Shown one piece after another: positions 36,536-45,067 of a stretch of DNA of 64,000 bases. The translations under genes were made by a program, and so were the position numbers. Location of the stretch: assembly GCF_000262345.1 (NCBI RefSeq), contig NZ_AJTQ01000062.1:32984-96983 (forward strand), given 5' to 3'. The stretch is from Streptomyces xiaopingdaonensis. GTDB taxonomy: Bacteria > Actinomycetota > Actinomycetes > Streptomycetales > Streptomycetaceae. Positions within the stretch are counted from its first letter, which is position 1. The number at the start of each line of letters is the position of its first letter. The notes under the pieces were generated by a model that did no database searches, was not told the origin of the DNA, and worked only from the letters and a program-made list of their open reading frames with translations.

Positions 36536-37175
36536 AGCACCAGCCTACCGGTGGCCCACAGACTACGGCGAAGTAATATTCGGACCAGAAACGTGGGCAA
36601 TTGTCCAAATTGGCTGCTATTCAAGCCTTTTGGGTTGCATGACCCGTATTCTGGTCGACGTCGACGTACCGGCCGGAGCCGCCGCCGACGCCGGACGACA
36701 GGGCGAACACGGCCATCGCCAGGACCGTGGACGAGGGACTTATCCACAGCCGTGGACTCCTCCACGAGGTTATCCACAGGGCTCGGCGTCCACCTGTGGA
36801 AATTGAACGAGATCGTTCCGCGGACCCCGCCCAAGCGCGGAGAATTCTCGGAGCAAAACGGAAAAACCACGCGGATTCGATCCGATTCGCACGCCGCACA
36901 CTCATCCCAAGGGATTGATCAAAAGAATTGAGGTGACGAGGCGGCATCCATTCCCGGTTGGCGCACTCTGAGATCTCCATGCGGTTTTGTCGACAGTGCC
37001 CGTTTCCTCCCGCCCCCTTGTGCACAGCCCTCGGCAACGACCTGTGGAAAACCCTGTGGACAACTCACCGCCCCCACAGCAGCGGTCTCGAAGCCCCCGT
37101 CGCCTCTCCAGGTCAGCCGCCCGCGGACGCCGGAGCGACACCCGACGCCGACCGCCGTCCCCGTCGGGGAGACGC
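36536..37175. repeat. Gene-free region with a cluster of DnaA-box-like 9-mers
   Basis: Holds TTATCCACA at 36740 and 36770, ATTTCCACA (reverse) at 36795, TTGTCGACA at 36987, TTGTGCACA at 37018, TTTTCCACA (reverse) at 37043 and TTGTCCACA (reverse) at 37055. Two match the E. coli consensus exactly, one the Streptomyces consensus TTGTCCACA exactly, and the others differ by one or two bases. No open frame is coding-like. The left part is AT-rich (for example GAAGTAATATTCGGACC) and should contain the serS promoter. Confidence 0.7.
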
Positions 37176-38126
37176 TCAGATCCGTCCGTCGAGGCACCGG
37201 TTGAGCCAGTCGGCAGCGGAGAGGAAGTCCTCGTCCGAGTTGCCGGGACGGACCGCCGGCTCCTCCCGGTCGGCCCGCGGGTACGAGCCGAGGAAGCGCA
37301 CCGCACGCGTCGCACGGCGCAGCCCCATCAGGACGTCACCGACCCTGCGGTCCTGGACGTGGCCCTCGCAGTCGATGGAGAAGCAGTACCGGCCCATCCC
37401 CTCACCCGTCGGACGCGACTCGATGCGCATCATGTTGACCCCGCGGGCCGCGAACTCCTGCAGCACCTCGAGCAGGGCGCCCGGGTGGTCCTCGCGCAGC
37501 CAGAAGACGGCGGACGTCTTGTCGGCGCCGGTCGGCGCCGCGGGCCGGGCCGGGCGCCCCACGAGCACGAACCGCGTGACGGCGTTCTCCGCGTCGTGGA
37601 TCTCCTTGACGAGCGGCTCCAGGCCGTACGTGGGGGCGGCGAACTCACCGGCGAACGCCGCGTCGTACCGCCCCTCCTGGACGAGGCGGGCGCCGTCCGC
37701 GTTGGAGGCGGCCGACTCCCAGAGCGCGTCGGGGAGGTGGGCGGCGAGCCAGTTGCGGACCTGGGGCTGCGCGACGGGGTGGCCGGTGACCGTCTTGATC
37801 TCCTCCAGCCGCGTCCCCGGGCGCACGAGGAGCGCGAAGGTGATCGGCAGCAGCACCTCGCGGTAGATCATGAGCTGCCGACCGCCGGCGAGTTCGTCGA
37901 CGGTGGCGCTGACGCCGCCCTCCACGGAGTTCTCGATCGGCACGAAGGCGGCGGCCGCCTCCCCGTCGCGCACTGCGTCCAGCGCCGCGGGCACCGAGAC
38001 CATCGGGTCGAGCTGCCGCACGTCGGCCTCGGGGAGCGTGCGCAGGGCCGCCTCGGTGAAGGTGCCGGCCGGGCCGAGGTACGTGTACCGGTTGGCCGGG
38101 AGGTTCTCAGGTGCCGCAGATGCCAT
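37176..38126 (-). CDS. pheA: Prephenate dehydratase
   Basis: 316 residues. The N-terminal PDT domain starts YTYLGPAGTFTEAAL and contains FVPIENSVEGGVSATVDEL (catalytic region) and VTGHPVAQPQVRNWL, with the TRFVLVG strand closing it. The C-terminal ACT domain (about 210-290) has the phenylalanine-binding GALLEVLQEFAARGVNMMRI and ESRPTGEGMGRY. It converts prephenate to phenylpyruvate, with feedback control by Phe. Start is the ATG at 38124-38126; no strong ribosome site. The open frame continues far upstream through other genes only because of GC bias. Confidence 0.97.
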   Translation of the reverse strand: MASAAPENLPANRYTYLGPAGTFTEAALRTLPEADVRQLDPMVSVPAALDAVRDGEAAAAFVPIENSVEGGVSATVDELAGGRQLMIYREVLLPITFALLVRPGTRLEEIKTVTGHPVAQPQVRNWLAAHLPDALWESAASNADGARLVQEGRYDAAFAGEFAAPTYGLEPLVKEIHDAENAVTRFVLVGRPARPAAPTGADKTSAVFWLREDHPGALLEVLQEFAARGVNMMRIESRPTGEGMGRYCFSIDCEGHVQDRRVGDVLMGLRRATRAVRFLGSYPRADREEPAVRPGNSDEDFLSAADWLNRCLDGRI

Positions 38127-38167
38127 GGGGACACCGTAGCCCCAGCCGCGGCGCCCGCCTCGCGGCT

Positions 38168-39451
38168 TCACCCCTCCAGGAGCGGTTGCCCCACGTACTC
38201 GCCCTCGGCCGCGCCGCCCGGCACCGCGAAGAGGGCGCTCGCCTCGTGGCGGAGGAACCGGGAGAGCGCGTCGCCGCGGTCGAGCTTGCGCTGGACGGGG
38301 ACGAAGCCGCGCAGCGGGTCCGCCTGCCAGGCGACGAAGAGGAGGCCCGCGTCGGGGGCGCCGTCGTCGCGGAAGCCGTCGTGGAAGGAGAAGGAGCGGC
38401 GGAGCATGGCGGCGCCGCCGTTGGTCTCGGGTGCGGCCACGCGGATGTGCGCGTCGGCGGCGATCGCCGGCGAGCCGCCCCTGCGCCTCTCCAGGTCGGG
38501 CGCGGTGTCCTCGTCGCCGCCCGAGAGCGGGGCGCCGTCGGACTTCCGGCGGCCGATGACGCGCTCCTGGTCGCGGAGGGGCTCGGCGTCCCAGTCGTCG
38601 AGGAGCATGCGGATGCGGCGGAAGACGGCGTAGGAGCCGTTCGCCATCCAGGAGGGGGAGCCGTCGCCGGGCACGAAGACGCGCTCGTCGAACTCCTCGT
38701 CCTGCGGCTTCGGGTTGTTGGTGCCGTCGAGCTGGCCCATGAGGTTGCGCATCGTCGTCGGGTGCGCGGTGGCGCCGGGTGAGCGGTTGAAGCCGCTGAA
38801 CTGCCAGCGCAGCCTGGCGGCTTCGCCGGCGAGGCGCTGGAGCAGGCGCAGCGCCTGGAAGGCGACGAGCCCGTCGTCGGCGCCGATCTGCACCCACAGG
38901 TCGCCGCCGGAGCGGGCCCTGTCGAGCGCGTCCGAGGAGAAGTCGGGGAGCGGCGCCAACTCGCGCGGCATACGGGAGCGGAGACCGGTGCGGGAGAAGA
39001 AGCCCCGCCCGAACCCGAAGGTGACGGTGAGCGAGGAGGGCCCCGCGTCCCTGCCGACGTCGGCGCCCGCCCGCTCGCCCGGCCACGGCTCCCCTGCCAT
39101 CAGCCGCTCCGCCGCGCTCGACCACCGGCGCAGCAGCGCCGCCGCGCCGGTTCGGCCCGCACCGGGCGCGAGGTCGAAGGCGGCGAGGTGGCCGTGCGCC
39201 TGGAGCGGGGTGGTGATGCCGGGCTGGCGGGTGCCGTGGAAGGGGACCCGGGTGGCGCCGAGGGAGGTGAGCGGTTCGGGCTCGCTCCGCGTCGCCGCCC
39301 AACCGGCGCTCGCGCCGGCGCCGACGGCGAGGCCGGCCGCGCCCGCGGCCCCCGCGGTGCCGAGGAGACGGCGCCGGGTGACGCCGGACGGCGGCTCGTC
39401 GACGGGGTGTTGACGTGCCGCGTCCGTGTCGGTGGACGTATGAGTGCTCAT
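38168..39451 (-). CDS. Tat-exported DyP-type peroxidase
   Basis: 427 residues. A twin-arginine signal (VTRRRLLGTAGAAGAAG, about 24-40) predicts folded export with haem. The DyP core has GQLDGTNNP (the GxxDG catalytic Asp motif, near 240), NGSYAVFRRIRM, the distal Arg region, and the haem-ligand His in the SFSFHDGF region. It belongs to the EfeB/DyP class A peroxidases. The usual EfeU and EfeO partners are absent; instead it precedes copper genes on the same strand, so a link to copper or extracellular oxidation is more likely than iron uptake (inference). ATG start with a CAGGA site. Confidence 0.92.
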   Translation of the reverse strand: MSTHTSTDTDAARQHPVDEPPSGVTRRRLLGTAGAAGAAGLAVGAGASAGWAATRSEPEPLTSLGATRVPFHGTRQPGITTPLQAHGHLAAFDLAPGAGRTGAAALLRRWSSAAERLMAGEPWPGERAGADVGRDAGPSSLTVTFGFGRGFFSRTGLRSRMPRELAPLPDFSSDALDRARSGGDLWVQIGADDGLVAFQALRLLQRLAGEAARLRWQFSGFNRSPGATAHPTTMRNLMGQLDGTNNPKPQDEEFDERVFVPGDGSPSWMANGSYAVFRRIRMLLDDWDAEPLRDQERVIGRRKSDGAPLSGGDEDTAPDLERRRGGSPAIAADAHIRVAAPETNGGAAMLRRSFSFHDGFRDDGAPDAGLLFVAWQADPLRGFVPVQRKLDRGDALSRFLRHEASALFAVPGGAAEGEYVGQPLLEG

Positions 39452-39523
39452 TTGCTTCGTCGTCCTGCTCTTGTCTTCCCTCGCGCCGGGCGCTCCACGG
39501 TAGCCGTGGCGTCGGGCCTGGCG

Positions 39524-41440
39524 TCAGCCGATGCGGGCTCGTGCGTTCTCGGTCGTCTGGTCGATGTCGGAGGTACGGACGGTGAGGGCGAACCTCCACT
39601 CGCCGGCCATGGGGATCTGCACCCCGGTCGCGTGCCAGTGGCCGGGGACGCCGGCGAGCGGGGCGAGCTTCGCGGGGAGCGGGCCGATGTCCTTGTCCGT
39701 GAGGCTCAGCGCGAGCTTCACCTCCTCCGCCTCCAGCGGTTCGCCTTCGGGTTCTTCGAGCTGTACGGCGATCTCGTTCTTCCCGGAGGCACCGGGCTCG
39801 ACGGCGATCTCGGCGGTGCCCTCCCCGCCCTTGCCGCCCGTGTCGAAGGGGATCTCCAACCGCGTCGGGCCCGACTCCTCGGTGACGCCTGCCGCGTCGC
39901 TGCTCCGGGCCGACGTCTCGGTGCGGGCCGGCTCGGTCGTGGTGAGCAGCGTCGTCACGGCGAGGACGGCGACCGCGATCGCCGTCTCGACGAGGAGGGA
40001 GCGCCGCAGGCCCGAACGCTCCGCGTCCCGCTCCCGTTCGCCCTTGCGCCGCGCCGCGTTGACGGCCGCGCGCTGGCGCGCGAGCTGGGCCGTGCGCACG
40101 GGGTCGCCGCCGGCGGGTACGGGCTCCGGTTCGGGCTCCTCGTCGTCGGGCGCGTCCTCCGGCACCTCGCGCAGCCGGGCCGTCCAGCGGCGGGAGATCC
40201 AGCCGACGCAGACGAGGAGCGCGACGAGCGCCGTCTTCACGAGCAGGAGCTGCCCGTACGCGGTGCCGAAGAGCGCGTCGAAGGAGCCGACCTGCCGCCA
40301 CGCCTGGTACACCCCCGTCGCCGCGAGCACCGCGACGCTCACGGAGGCGAGCCCGGAGAACCGGTGCACCGCCTCGCGCGGCACGGCGGACACGCCGCGC
40401 AGCAGCACGAAGACGCAGAAGAGACCGCCCAGCCAGAGGCCGGCGGCGAGGAGATGGAGGACGTCGACGGGGATCGCCACCGCCGTCTGTATCCCGGTCG
40501 AGGCGTGTTCGGCCGCCGCCCAGCCGGCGGCGAGGCCGATGGCGAGCACGCCGCCCCCGAGCGCGAGCCCGAACCGCAGGTCGCGCCGCACGGTGTCCCC
40601 GCCCTGCTGCGCACCCGTCGCGCCGGCGCGCGCCTGGTGGCCGAAGAGCACGGCGACGAAGAGCGCGGCGGCCGCGAGCAGCAGCAGCCGGGAGACGAGG
40701 ACGGCTCCCGGCTTCGTCGCGACCGTCGCCGAGAGGGCGGAGACGTCGAGCGCCTCGGCGAGGCCGCCGCCGTTGGTGTAGGGGTTGCGCAGGAGCAGCA
40801 GCGCGAGCGTCGAGACCGTGAGGGTGAGCCAGCCGACCCGCACCGTCCGCCGCACCGCCGAGGTGCGCGCGGCCCCCGGCCAGCAGAGCAGCACGAACCC
40901 GCAGCCGCCGACGAGGAGGATGAACCCGGCGTACGCCGCGTACCGGCCGACGTCGTACAGGAGCCCGACCCAGCCGCCGCCCGGCTCGCCCCCGTCGACG
41001 GAGGCGGACGTCTCGGAAGGTGCGCCGACGGAGAAGGTGAAGGCGCCGGAGATGGGGTGGCTGTCGGCGGAGATCGCCTGCCAGGCGACGGTGTAAGTGC
41101 CGTCGGGCAGCCCCGGCTCGAGCCCGACCGACCGCTGCACCTCGCCGCCGCTTCCGGCGTCGCGGACGGTGTCGCGGTCGACCCTGTTGCCGTCCGGGTC
41201 GAGGACGCGCAGCGATCCTTCGGTCATCGAGACCGCCTCGGAGAAGGTGAGCACCACCTGCTTCGGCGCACTCTGCACCACCGCGCCCTCCTTCGGGCTG
41301 GTGTCGAGGAGCGCCGCGTGCGCGGCGGCCGGACCGGCGCTCAGGAGCACGCCGGCGGCGCACGCCAGTCCGACGAGGAGCGCCAGCAGCCGGGCACGCG
41401 GTCTGTGCGGTGTGGGGGAGAGCACGCCTGTTTTCCTCAC
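39524..41440 (-). CDS. CopC-CopD fusion copper transport protein
   Basis: 638 residues. A signal peptide ends at AAAHAALL, so the mature N-terminus begins with the copper-binding His of CopC (about 41-145, ISADSHPISGAFTF holds the second His site). Eight membrane helices follow with the CopD signature (VDVLHLLAAGLWLGGLFCVF, TGVYQAWRQVGSF, YGQLLLVKTALVALLVCVGW). A cytosolic charged loop and one further helix lead to an extracytoplasmic beta domain (about 540-638, FixH/YtkA-like). Proposed role is copper uptake for cytochrome oxidase. The GTG start overlaps the PCuAC gene stop, showing tight coupling. Confidence 0.9.
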   Translation of the reverse strand: MRKTGVLSPTPHRPRARLLALLVGLACAAGVLLSAGPAAAHAALLDTSPKEGAVVQSAPKQVVLTFSEAVSMTEGSLRVLDPDGNRVDRDTVRDAGSGGEVQRSVGLEPGLPDGTYTVAWQAISADSHPISGAFTFSVGAPSETSASVDGGEPGGGWVGLLYDVGRYAAYAGFILLVGGCGFVLLCWPGAARTSAVRRTVRVGWLTLTVSTLALLLLRNPYTNGGGLAEALDVSALSATVATKPGAVLVSRLLLLAAAALFVAVLFGHQARAGATGAQQGGDTVRRDLRFGLALGGGVLAIGLAAGWAAAEHASTGIQTAVAIPVDVLHLLAAGLWLGGLFCVFVLLRGVSAVPREAVHRFSGLASVSVAVLAATGVYQAWRQVGSFDALFGTAYGQLLLVKTALVALLVCVGWISRRWTARLREVPEDAPDDEEPEPEPVPAGGDPVRTAQLARQRAAVNAARRKGERERDAERSGLRRSLLVETAIAVAVLAVTTLLTTTEPARTETSARSSDAAGVTEESGPTRLEIPFDTGGKGGEGTAEIAVEPGASGKNEIAVQLEEPEGEPLEAEEVKLALSLTDKDIGPLPAKLAPLAGVPGHWHATGVQIPMAGEWRFALTVRTSDIDQTTENARARIG

Positions 41441-41895
41441 TTCCGTTGTGCGTCCGGTACGTGGGTGGCGGATTCGACGGGCGCCTCGACCTCGATCGGG
41501 TCCGACTCCTCGAAGTGGAGGACGAGCTGCACCCGTTCGCCCTCCACCGGCTTGTCCGAGAGTTCCGTGAGCATCAAGTGGCTGCCGCCGCGCCGCAGTT
41601 CGAGCTTCCCGCCGGCGGGCACCGGCAGCGATTCGACGTGCTCCATGCGCCCGTCCTCGGTGGTGTGGAGCGCGACCTTCCCGGCGTCCGGGCTGCTCAC
41701 GGACGTGAGCCGGTCGGCGCCCTCGCCCGAGTTGTGCACGGTGAGGAAGCCGCCCGCCATCCGCCCGTCCACCGGCTCCGGGACGTAGGCGCCGGTGACG
41801 CGGAGTTCGGGCGACGCCTCGGCACAGCCGGCGAGGCCGAGCGCGGCGACGGCGGCGAGCGCGGCGGCCGCCGTCCGGGCGCCCCGGGGGCTCAC
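41437..41895 (-). CDS. PCuAC periplasmic copper(I) chaperone lipoprotein
   Basis: 152 residues. The lipobox LGLAGC anchors the protein outside the membrane. The domain carries the H-Xn-M-X21-H-X-M copper motif: ALHTTEDGRMEHVES, then GGSHLMLTEL. It passes Cu(I) to Sco1 or directly to the CuA centre of cytochrome oxidase. The GTG at 41893-41895 overlaps the Sco1 stop, and its own stop overlaps the CopCD start, so the three genes form a coupled set. Confidence 0.9.
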   Translation of the reverse strand: MSPRGARTAAAALAAVAALGLAGCAEASPELRVTGAYVPEPVDGRMAGGFLTVHNSGEGADRLTSVSSPDAGKVALHTTEDGRMEHVESLPVPAGGKLELRRGGSHLMLTELSDKPVEGERVQLVLHFEESDPIEVEAPVESATHVPDAQRK

Positions 41896-42551
41896 GGGTT
41901 GCGCCCTTCGATCAGCGCCGGCAGCTCCTTCTCCAGGACCTCCGGCGTGGCGTTGCCCTCGGTGTAGAGGACGTGCGCCTTGTCGTCCTCGGGCGAGAAG
42001 GCGAGGAGCTGCGAGCCGTGCGTCGAGACGACGTCGCCGTTCTTCTTCTCGTAGCTCGGCTCGATGGAGACGCCGAGGGTGCGGGCGCCGGCCTGGATGG
42101 TGTCGAAGTCGCCGGTGAGGCCGATGAACGACGGGTCCTGCCCGCGGAGCCACTTGCCGAGTTCCTTCGGGGTGTCGCGCTCCGGGTCGGAGGTGACGAA
42201 GACGACCCGCAGCTTGTCCTGTTCGGCCTTGGGCAGCTTCGACTTGGCCACCGCGACGTTGCTCATCGTCAGCGGGCAGACGTCGGGGCAGTTGGTGTAG
42301 CCGAAGTAGAGCAGCGTCGGCCGGCCCTCGGTCTCCTCGACGAGGTCGTACTCCTCGCCCTCGGTGTCGGTGAGGGTGAGGTCGGGCTTCTCGAAGGCCC
42401 GTTGGAGCACGACACCGCCCTTCTCCTCCTTCTCCACGGTCGCCGGCTTGCTCTCGCCGCCTCCCTCCTCCGTGCTTCCGCCGCAGGCGGCGAGGGTGAG
42501 CGAGGCGACTACGGCAAGGGCGGCGGCCGCTGCTGTACGGGTGGTGCGCAT
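41892..42551 (-). CDS. Sco1/SenC-type cytochrome oxidase assembly lipoprotein
   Basis: 219 residues. The lipobox LTLAACGG (about 18-25) is followed by a thioredoxin-like Sco domain. Copper ligands are the CPDVC motif (YFGYTNCPDVCPLTM) and the distal His in VSTHGSQLLAF. FVTSDPERDTP is the typical Sco loop. It inserts copper into the CuA site of cytochrome c oxidase on the outer face of the membrane. ATG start at 42549-42551. Second gene of the coupled copper set, downstream of YcnI. Confidence 0.94.
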   Translation of the reverse strand: MRTTRTAAAAALAVVASLTLAACGGSTEEGGGESKPATVEKEEKGGVVLQRAFEKPDLTLTDTEGEEYDLVEETEGRPTLLYFGYTNCPDVCPLTMSNVAVAKSKLPKAEQDKLRVVFVTSDPERDTPKELGKWLRGQDPSFIGLTGDFDTIQAGARTLGVSIEPSYEKKNGDVVSTHGSQLLAFSPEDDKAHVLYTEGNATPEVLEKELPALIEGRNP

Positions 42552-42624
42552 GGAAGTCGTGGATCTCTCTCTGCGGGCGGTGCGGCGCCCGCACGCTCGG
42601 GGCGCCGCACCGCGGGTGTGGTTG

Positions 42625-43356
42625 CTACTGGCCGACGCGGCCGCGCCGGCCGGCGAGTACGCCGAAGCCGACCCCGGCCGCGCCGAGCACGATGCCGGCG
42701 ACGCCGAGCACGCGGGCCGCCGTGTCGGCGCCGCCGTCGGCCGAGCTCTCGGCCGAGGCGGCCTCGGTCTCCCCGGCCTTGGCGGGGGAGCCGGCGCCGC
42801 CCTCCGCGGCGTCGTCCGCCGCGAGCTTCAGCACCGGTGCCGGTGTCTCGGGCTCCTCGGCGCCCTCCTCCGGCTCCTCGATCCAGCGGACGACCTCGTC
42901 GCTGTCGTACGTCTGGAGCGCCTTGAAGACCAACTCGTCGGTGTCCTCGGGGAGTTGGCCGAGCGAGACGGGGAACTGCTGGAACTCGCCCGGCTTGATC
43001 TCGCCGCCGGTCCAGGTGATCTTGCTGACCGCCTCGGTGATCTTCTCGCCGTGCGACTCCAGCGGCTTGTCGAGCTTCTCCTTGGTGACCTCGACCTTCC
43101 ATCCCGGCACCGGCTGCGGCATCGCGGAGGCGAGCGGGTGGTCGGTCGGCAGGTGCACCTCCAGCTTCTCGGTCGAGGCGTCGTCCCGCTCGTTCGGCAC
43201 CTTGAAGTTGACGACGGCGTAGCCGCCCTGCTCCGCCTCCTCGGGGTCGACGGAGACGTGCGCGGCGGCCGGACCTGCGCAGAGCAGCACGCCCGAGACG
43301 GCCACCGCACCGACGACCGCGAACCGCCGCGCGCTACGGACCTGGTTCTTCTCCAT
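42625..43356 (-). CDS. ycnI: YcnI-type copper-binding surface protein (DUF1775)
   Basis: 243 residues. A signal peptide ends at AAAHVSVDP, exposing the N-terminal His brace that binds Cu(II) in YcnI. The DUF1775 domain (about 34-170) contains NFKVPNERDDASTEKLEVHL, PGWKVEV and the conserved Trp of ITWTGGEIKPGEF. The C-terminus has a TM helix (VLGVAGIVLGAAGVGFGVL) and RRGR, a membrane anchor. Start ATG with AGGAGTG 7 bases upstream. It heads the copper operon; 73 bases separate it from the Sco1 gene. Confidence 0.93.
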   Translation of the reverse strand: MEKNQVRSARRFAVVGAVAVSGVLLCAGPAAAHVSVDPEEAEQGGYAVVNFKVPNERDDASTEKLEVHLPTDHPLASAMPQPVPGWKVEVTKEKLDKPLESHGEKITEAVSKITWTGGEIKPGEFQQFPVSLGQLPEDTDELVFKALQTYDSDEVVRWIEEPEEGAEEPETPAPVLKLAADDAAEGGAGSPAKAGETEAASAESSADGGADTAARVLGVAGIVLGAAGVGFGVLAGRRGRVGQ

Positions 43357-43550
43357 GTATCTGGCACTCCTGTTGCCCGGACGGCGCACCACCGCGCACC
43401 GCGGCGGCCGCCGGGCTCCGGCCCGGCAGGGCGCACCGCGGCGGGATGCCGCGCGTCCACTGATGGTTGGGGGACTTCTCGGACCCCGCGACCCGCGCCT
43501 TCCGCGCATGCACGACGTGCCGGACGGCGCGCTCGCGCGCCCCGGCCGCG

Positions 43551-44357
43551 TCAGGCCGCGAGGGTCAGGCGGCCCTCGGGCGGGCCCCTGGTGTGGACGG
43601 AGTACGCCAACGGCACGGAGCGCGGCGGAGGTTCGGCCCGCTCGGCACGCGGGGCGCGGCCGACGGCCGGCAGGAGAAGGCCCGTCCGGAGTGCGCCGGC
43701 GTAGACGAGCGCCGCACGCAGCGCCCGCAGCGCGAAGACCTCGTCGGCGAAGCGGGCGGCCTGCTCGGGCAGCCGCGTCAGACGCCACAGCGCGGCCTCC
43801 CCGCGCCGCAGCAGCCAGCCGATGGCCACCGCGACGAGAAGGTGCCCGAGGAGCATCGGCGCGTCGAAGGCACCGAGCGCGACGCGGGCGGCGCTGCGCA
43901 GGCACTCCAGCGGTGTGTCGACGCCGGCGAGCGGGGCGGCGTGTGCCGCGTGGGCCGACTGCGCGGCAGGCGCGGCCTGGAGCCCCGCCTGCTCGACGAC
44001 GCGTTGCGCCTCGGCCTGGCTCATCCCGCCGACGGCTTGCTCGTTGCAGAGGAGGCGTTGCGCCAAATCCCGCGCCCCGCCCTCGGGGCCCGGCTGCGGA
44101 CTGTGACCCGCGCCGAGCGCGAAGAGCGTGTGCAGACCGAGCTGCCCGACGGCGCTGAGCGCGGCGATCCCCGGAAGCGAACGCTCCTTGCCCGCAAGGG
44201 TGGTCGAGGCGGCGAGGACCGCGGCGAACCCGATGGCGAGCGTCGCCGGCGGCACGTGTCCGCCGCCCGCCAGGGTGTGCCCGGCGGCGGACAGCACGAC
44301 GCAGACCGCGGTGAAGACCGCGGCCCGCAGCACTCTCAGACCCCAACCGGCAGCCAT
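43551..44357 (-). CDS. Polytopic membrane protein, unknown function
   Basis: 268 residues. Four or five membrane helices: VLRAAVFTAVCVVLSAAG, ATLAIGFAAVLAAST, GIAALSAVGQLGLHTLFAL, APMLLGHLLVAVAIGWLL, and a weaker ALRAALVYAGALRTGLLL. A His/Ala-rich periplasmic loop (SAHAAHAAPLAG) lies between the third and fourth. No catalytic motif is seen. It lies directly upstream of the copper operon on the same strand, so the His-rich loop may bind copper (inference). Confidence 0.68.
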   Translation of the reverse strand: MAAGWGLRVLRAAVFTAVCVVLSAAGHTLAGGGHVPPATLAIGFAAVLAASTTLAGKERSLPGIAALSAVGQLGLHTLFALGAGHSPQPGPEGGARDLAQRLLCNEQAVGGMSQAEAQRVVEQAGLQAAPAAQSAHAAHAAPLAGVDTPLECLRSAARVALGAFDAPMLLGHLLVAVAIGWLLRRGEAALWRLTRLPEQAARFADEVFALRALRAALVYAGALRTGLLLPAVGRAPRAERAEPPPRSVPLAYSVHTRGPPEGRLTLAA

Positions 44358-44572
44358 GGCCGCGCCATCATCTCACCGCGCGCCTCAGCCGTATACAACA
44401 GGTGTCCTGCACCGATGCACTTGCCGCACCGTCCGGTGCCCCGCGCCCGGTCGGCCGAACGGGCGGGATCAACGCCACGCCGAGTACCGTCCGCTGGACC
44501 CGGCTATACGTCTCGGTATGGCCTGACGGCCTGCATGGTGGCCCACCGTCGAGCCACAGCCTGGAGGGTGTC

Positions 44573-45034
44573 ATGAGCAGCCTGTGGTGGTCTCTCCGTC
44601 TGCGCCGCGAGGCGTCGAGCGTGCCGCTCGCCCGAAAGCTGCTGTTGGAGTCGATGGAGTCGGCGCGGGTCGACCCGGAGATCGCCTACGAACTTTCGCT
44701 CGCCCTCTCCGAAGCCTGCGCCAACGCCGTCGAGCACGGGGAGACCGACGACCCGGGCGCCTACCGCGTCTCCGCGTACCTCGACGGCGACCGGTGCCGC
44801 ATCGAAGTCGCCGACTCGGGGCCCGGGTTCGTGCGGGGGGCGCGCGGCTGCTCGCGCGCCGAGCCGAGCCGCGCCCAGGTCGCCTGGGACGCGGAGCACG
44901 GACGGGGTCTCTTCCTCATCGAGTCCCTCGCCGACCACGTCAGATTCCGGAACAGACCCGGCAGCGGCGGCGCCGTCGTCAGCTTCGACAAGGTGCTCAG
45001 ACCCGGAGGCGGAACGCTCCTCCCCGCCTCCTGA
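44573..45034 (+). CDS. RsbW-like ATP-binding regulatory protein
   Basis: 153 residues of HATPase_c_2 type. The N-box is LALSEACANAVEHG (near 44-57), G1 is IEVADSGPGF, and the G2-like segment is EHGRGLFLIESLAD. The C-terminus SGGAVVSFDKVL closes the fold. Likely an anti-sigma or anti-anti-sigma-directed kinase of the Streptomyces partner-switch network. The ATG at 44573 is chosen for GGAGGG 6 bases upstream. Convergent with a SpoIIE phosphatase gene, an opposed enzymatic activity, which may be functional. Confidence 0.88.
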   Translation: MSSLWWSLRLRREASSVPLARKLLLESMESARVDPEIAYELSLALSEACANAVEHGETDDPGAYRVSAYLDGDRCRIEVADSGPGFVRGARGCSRAEPSRAQVAWDAEHGRGLFLIESLADHVRFRNRPGSGGAVVSFDKVLRPGGGTLLPAS

Positions 45035-45067
45035 ACGACGCACCTGCGCCGCCGCACCGCTCGGCAG

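Noticed and set aside
37176..41363. A 1395-codon open minus-strand frame running through pheA, DyP and CopCD
   Set aside because: Only the 37176-38126 part encodes PheA. The rest is an Arg/Pro/Ala-rich shadow of the true DyP and CopCD frames, kept open by high GC.
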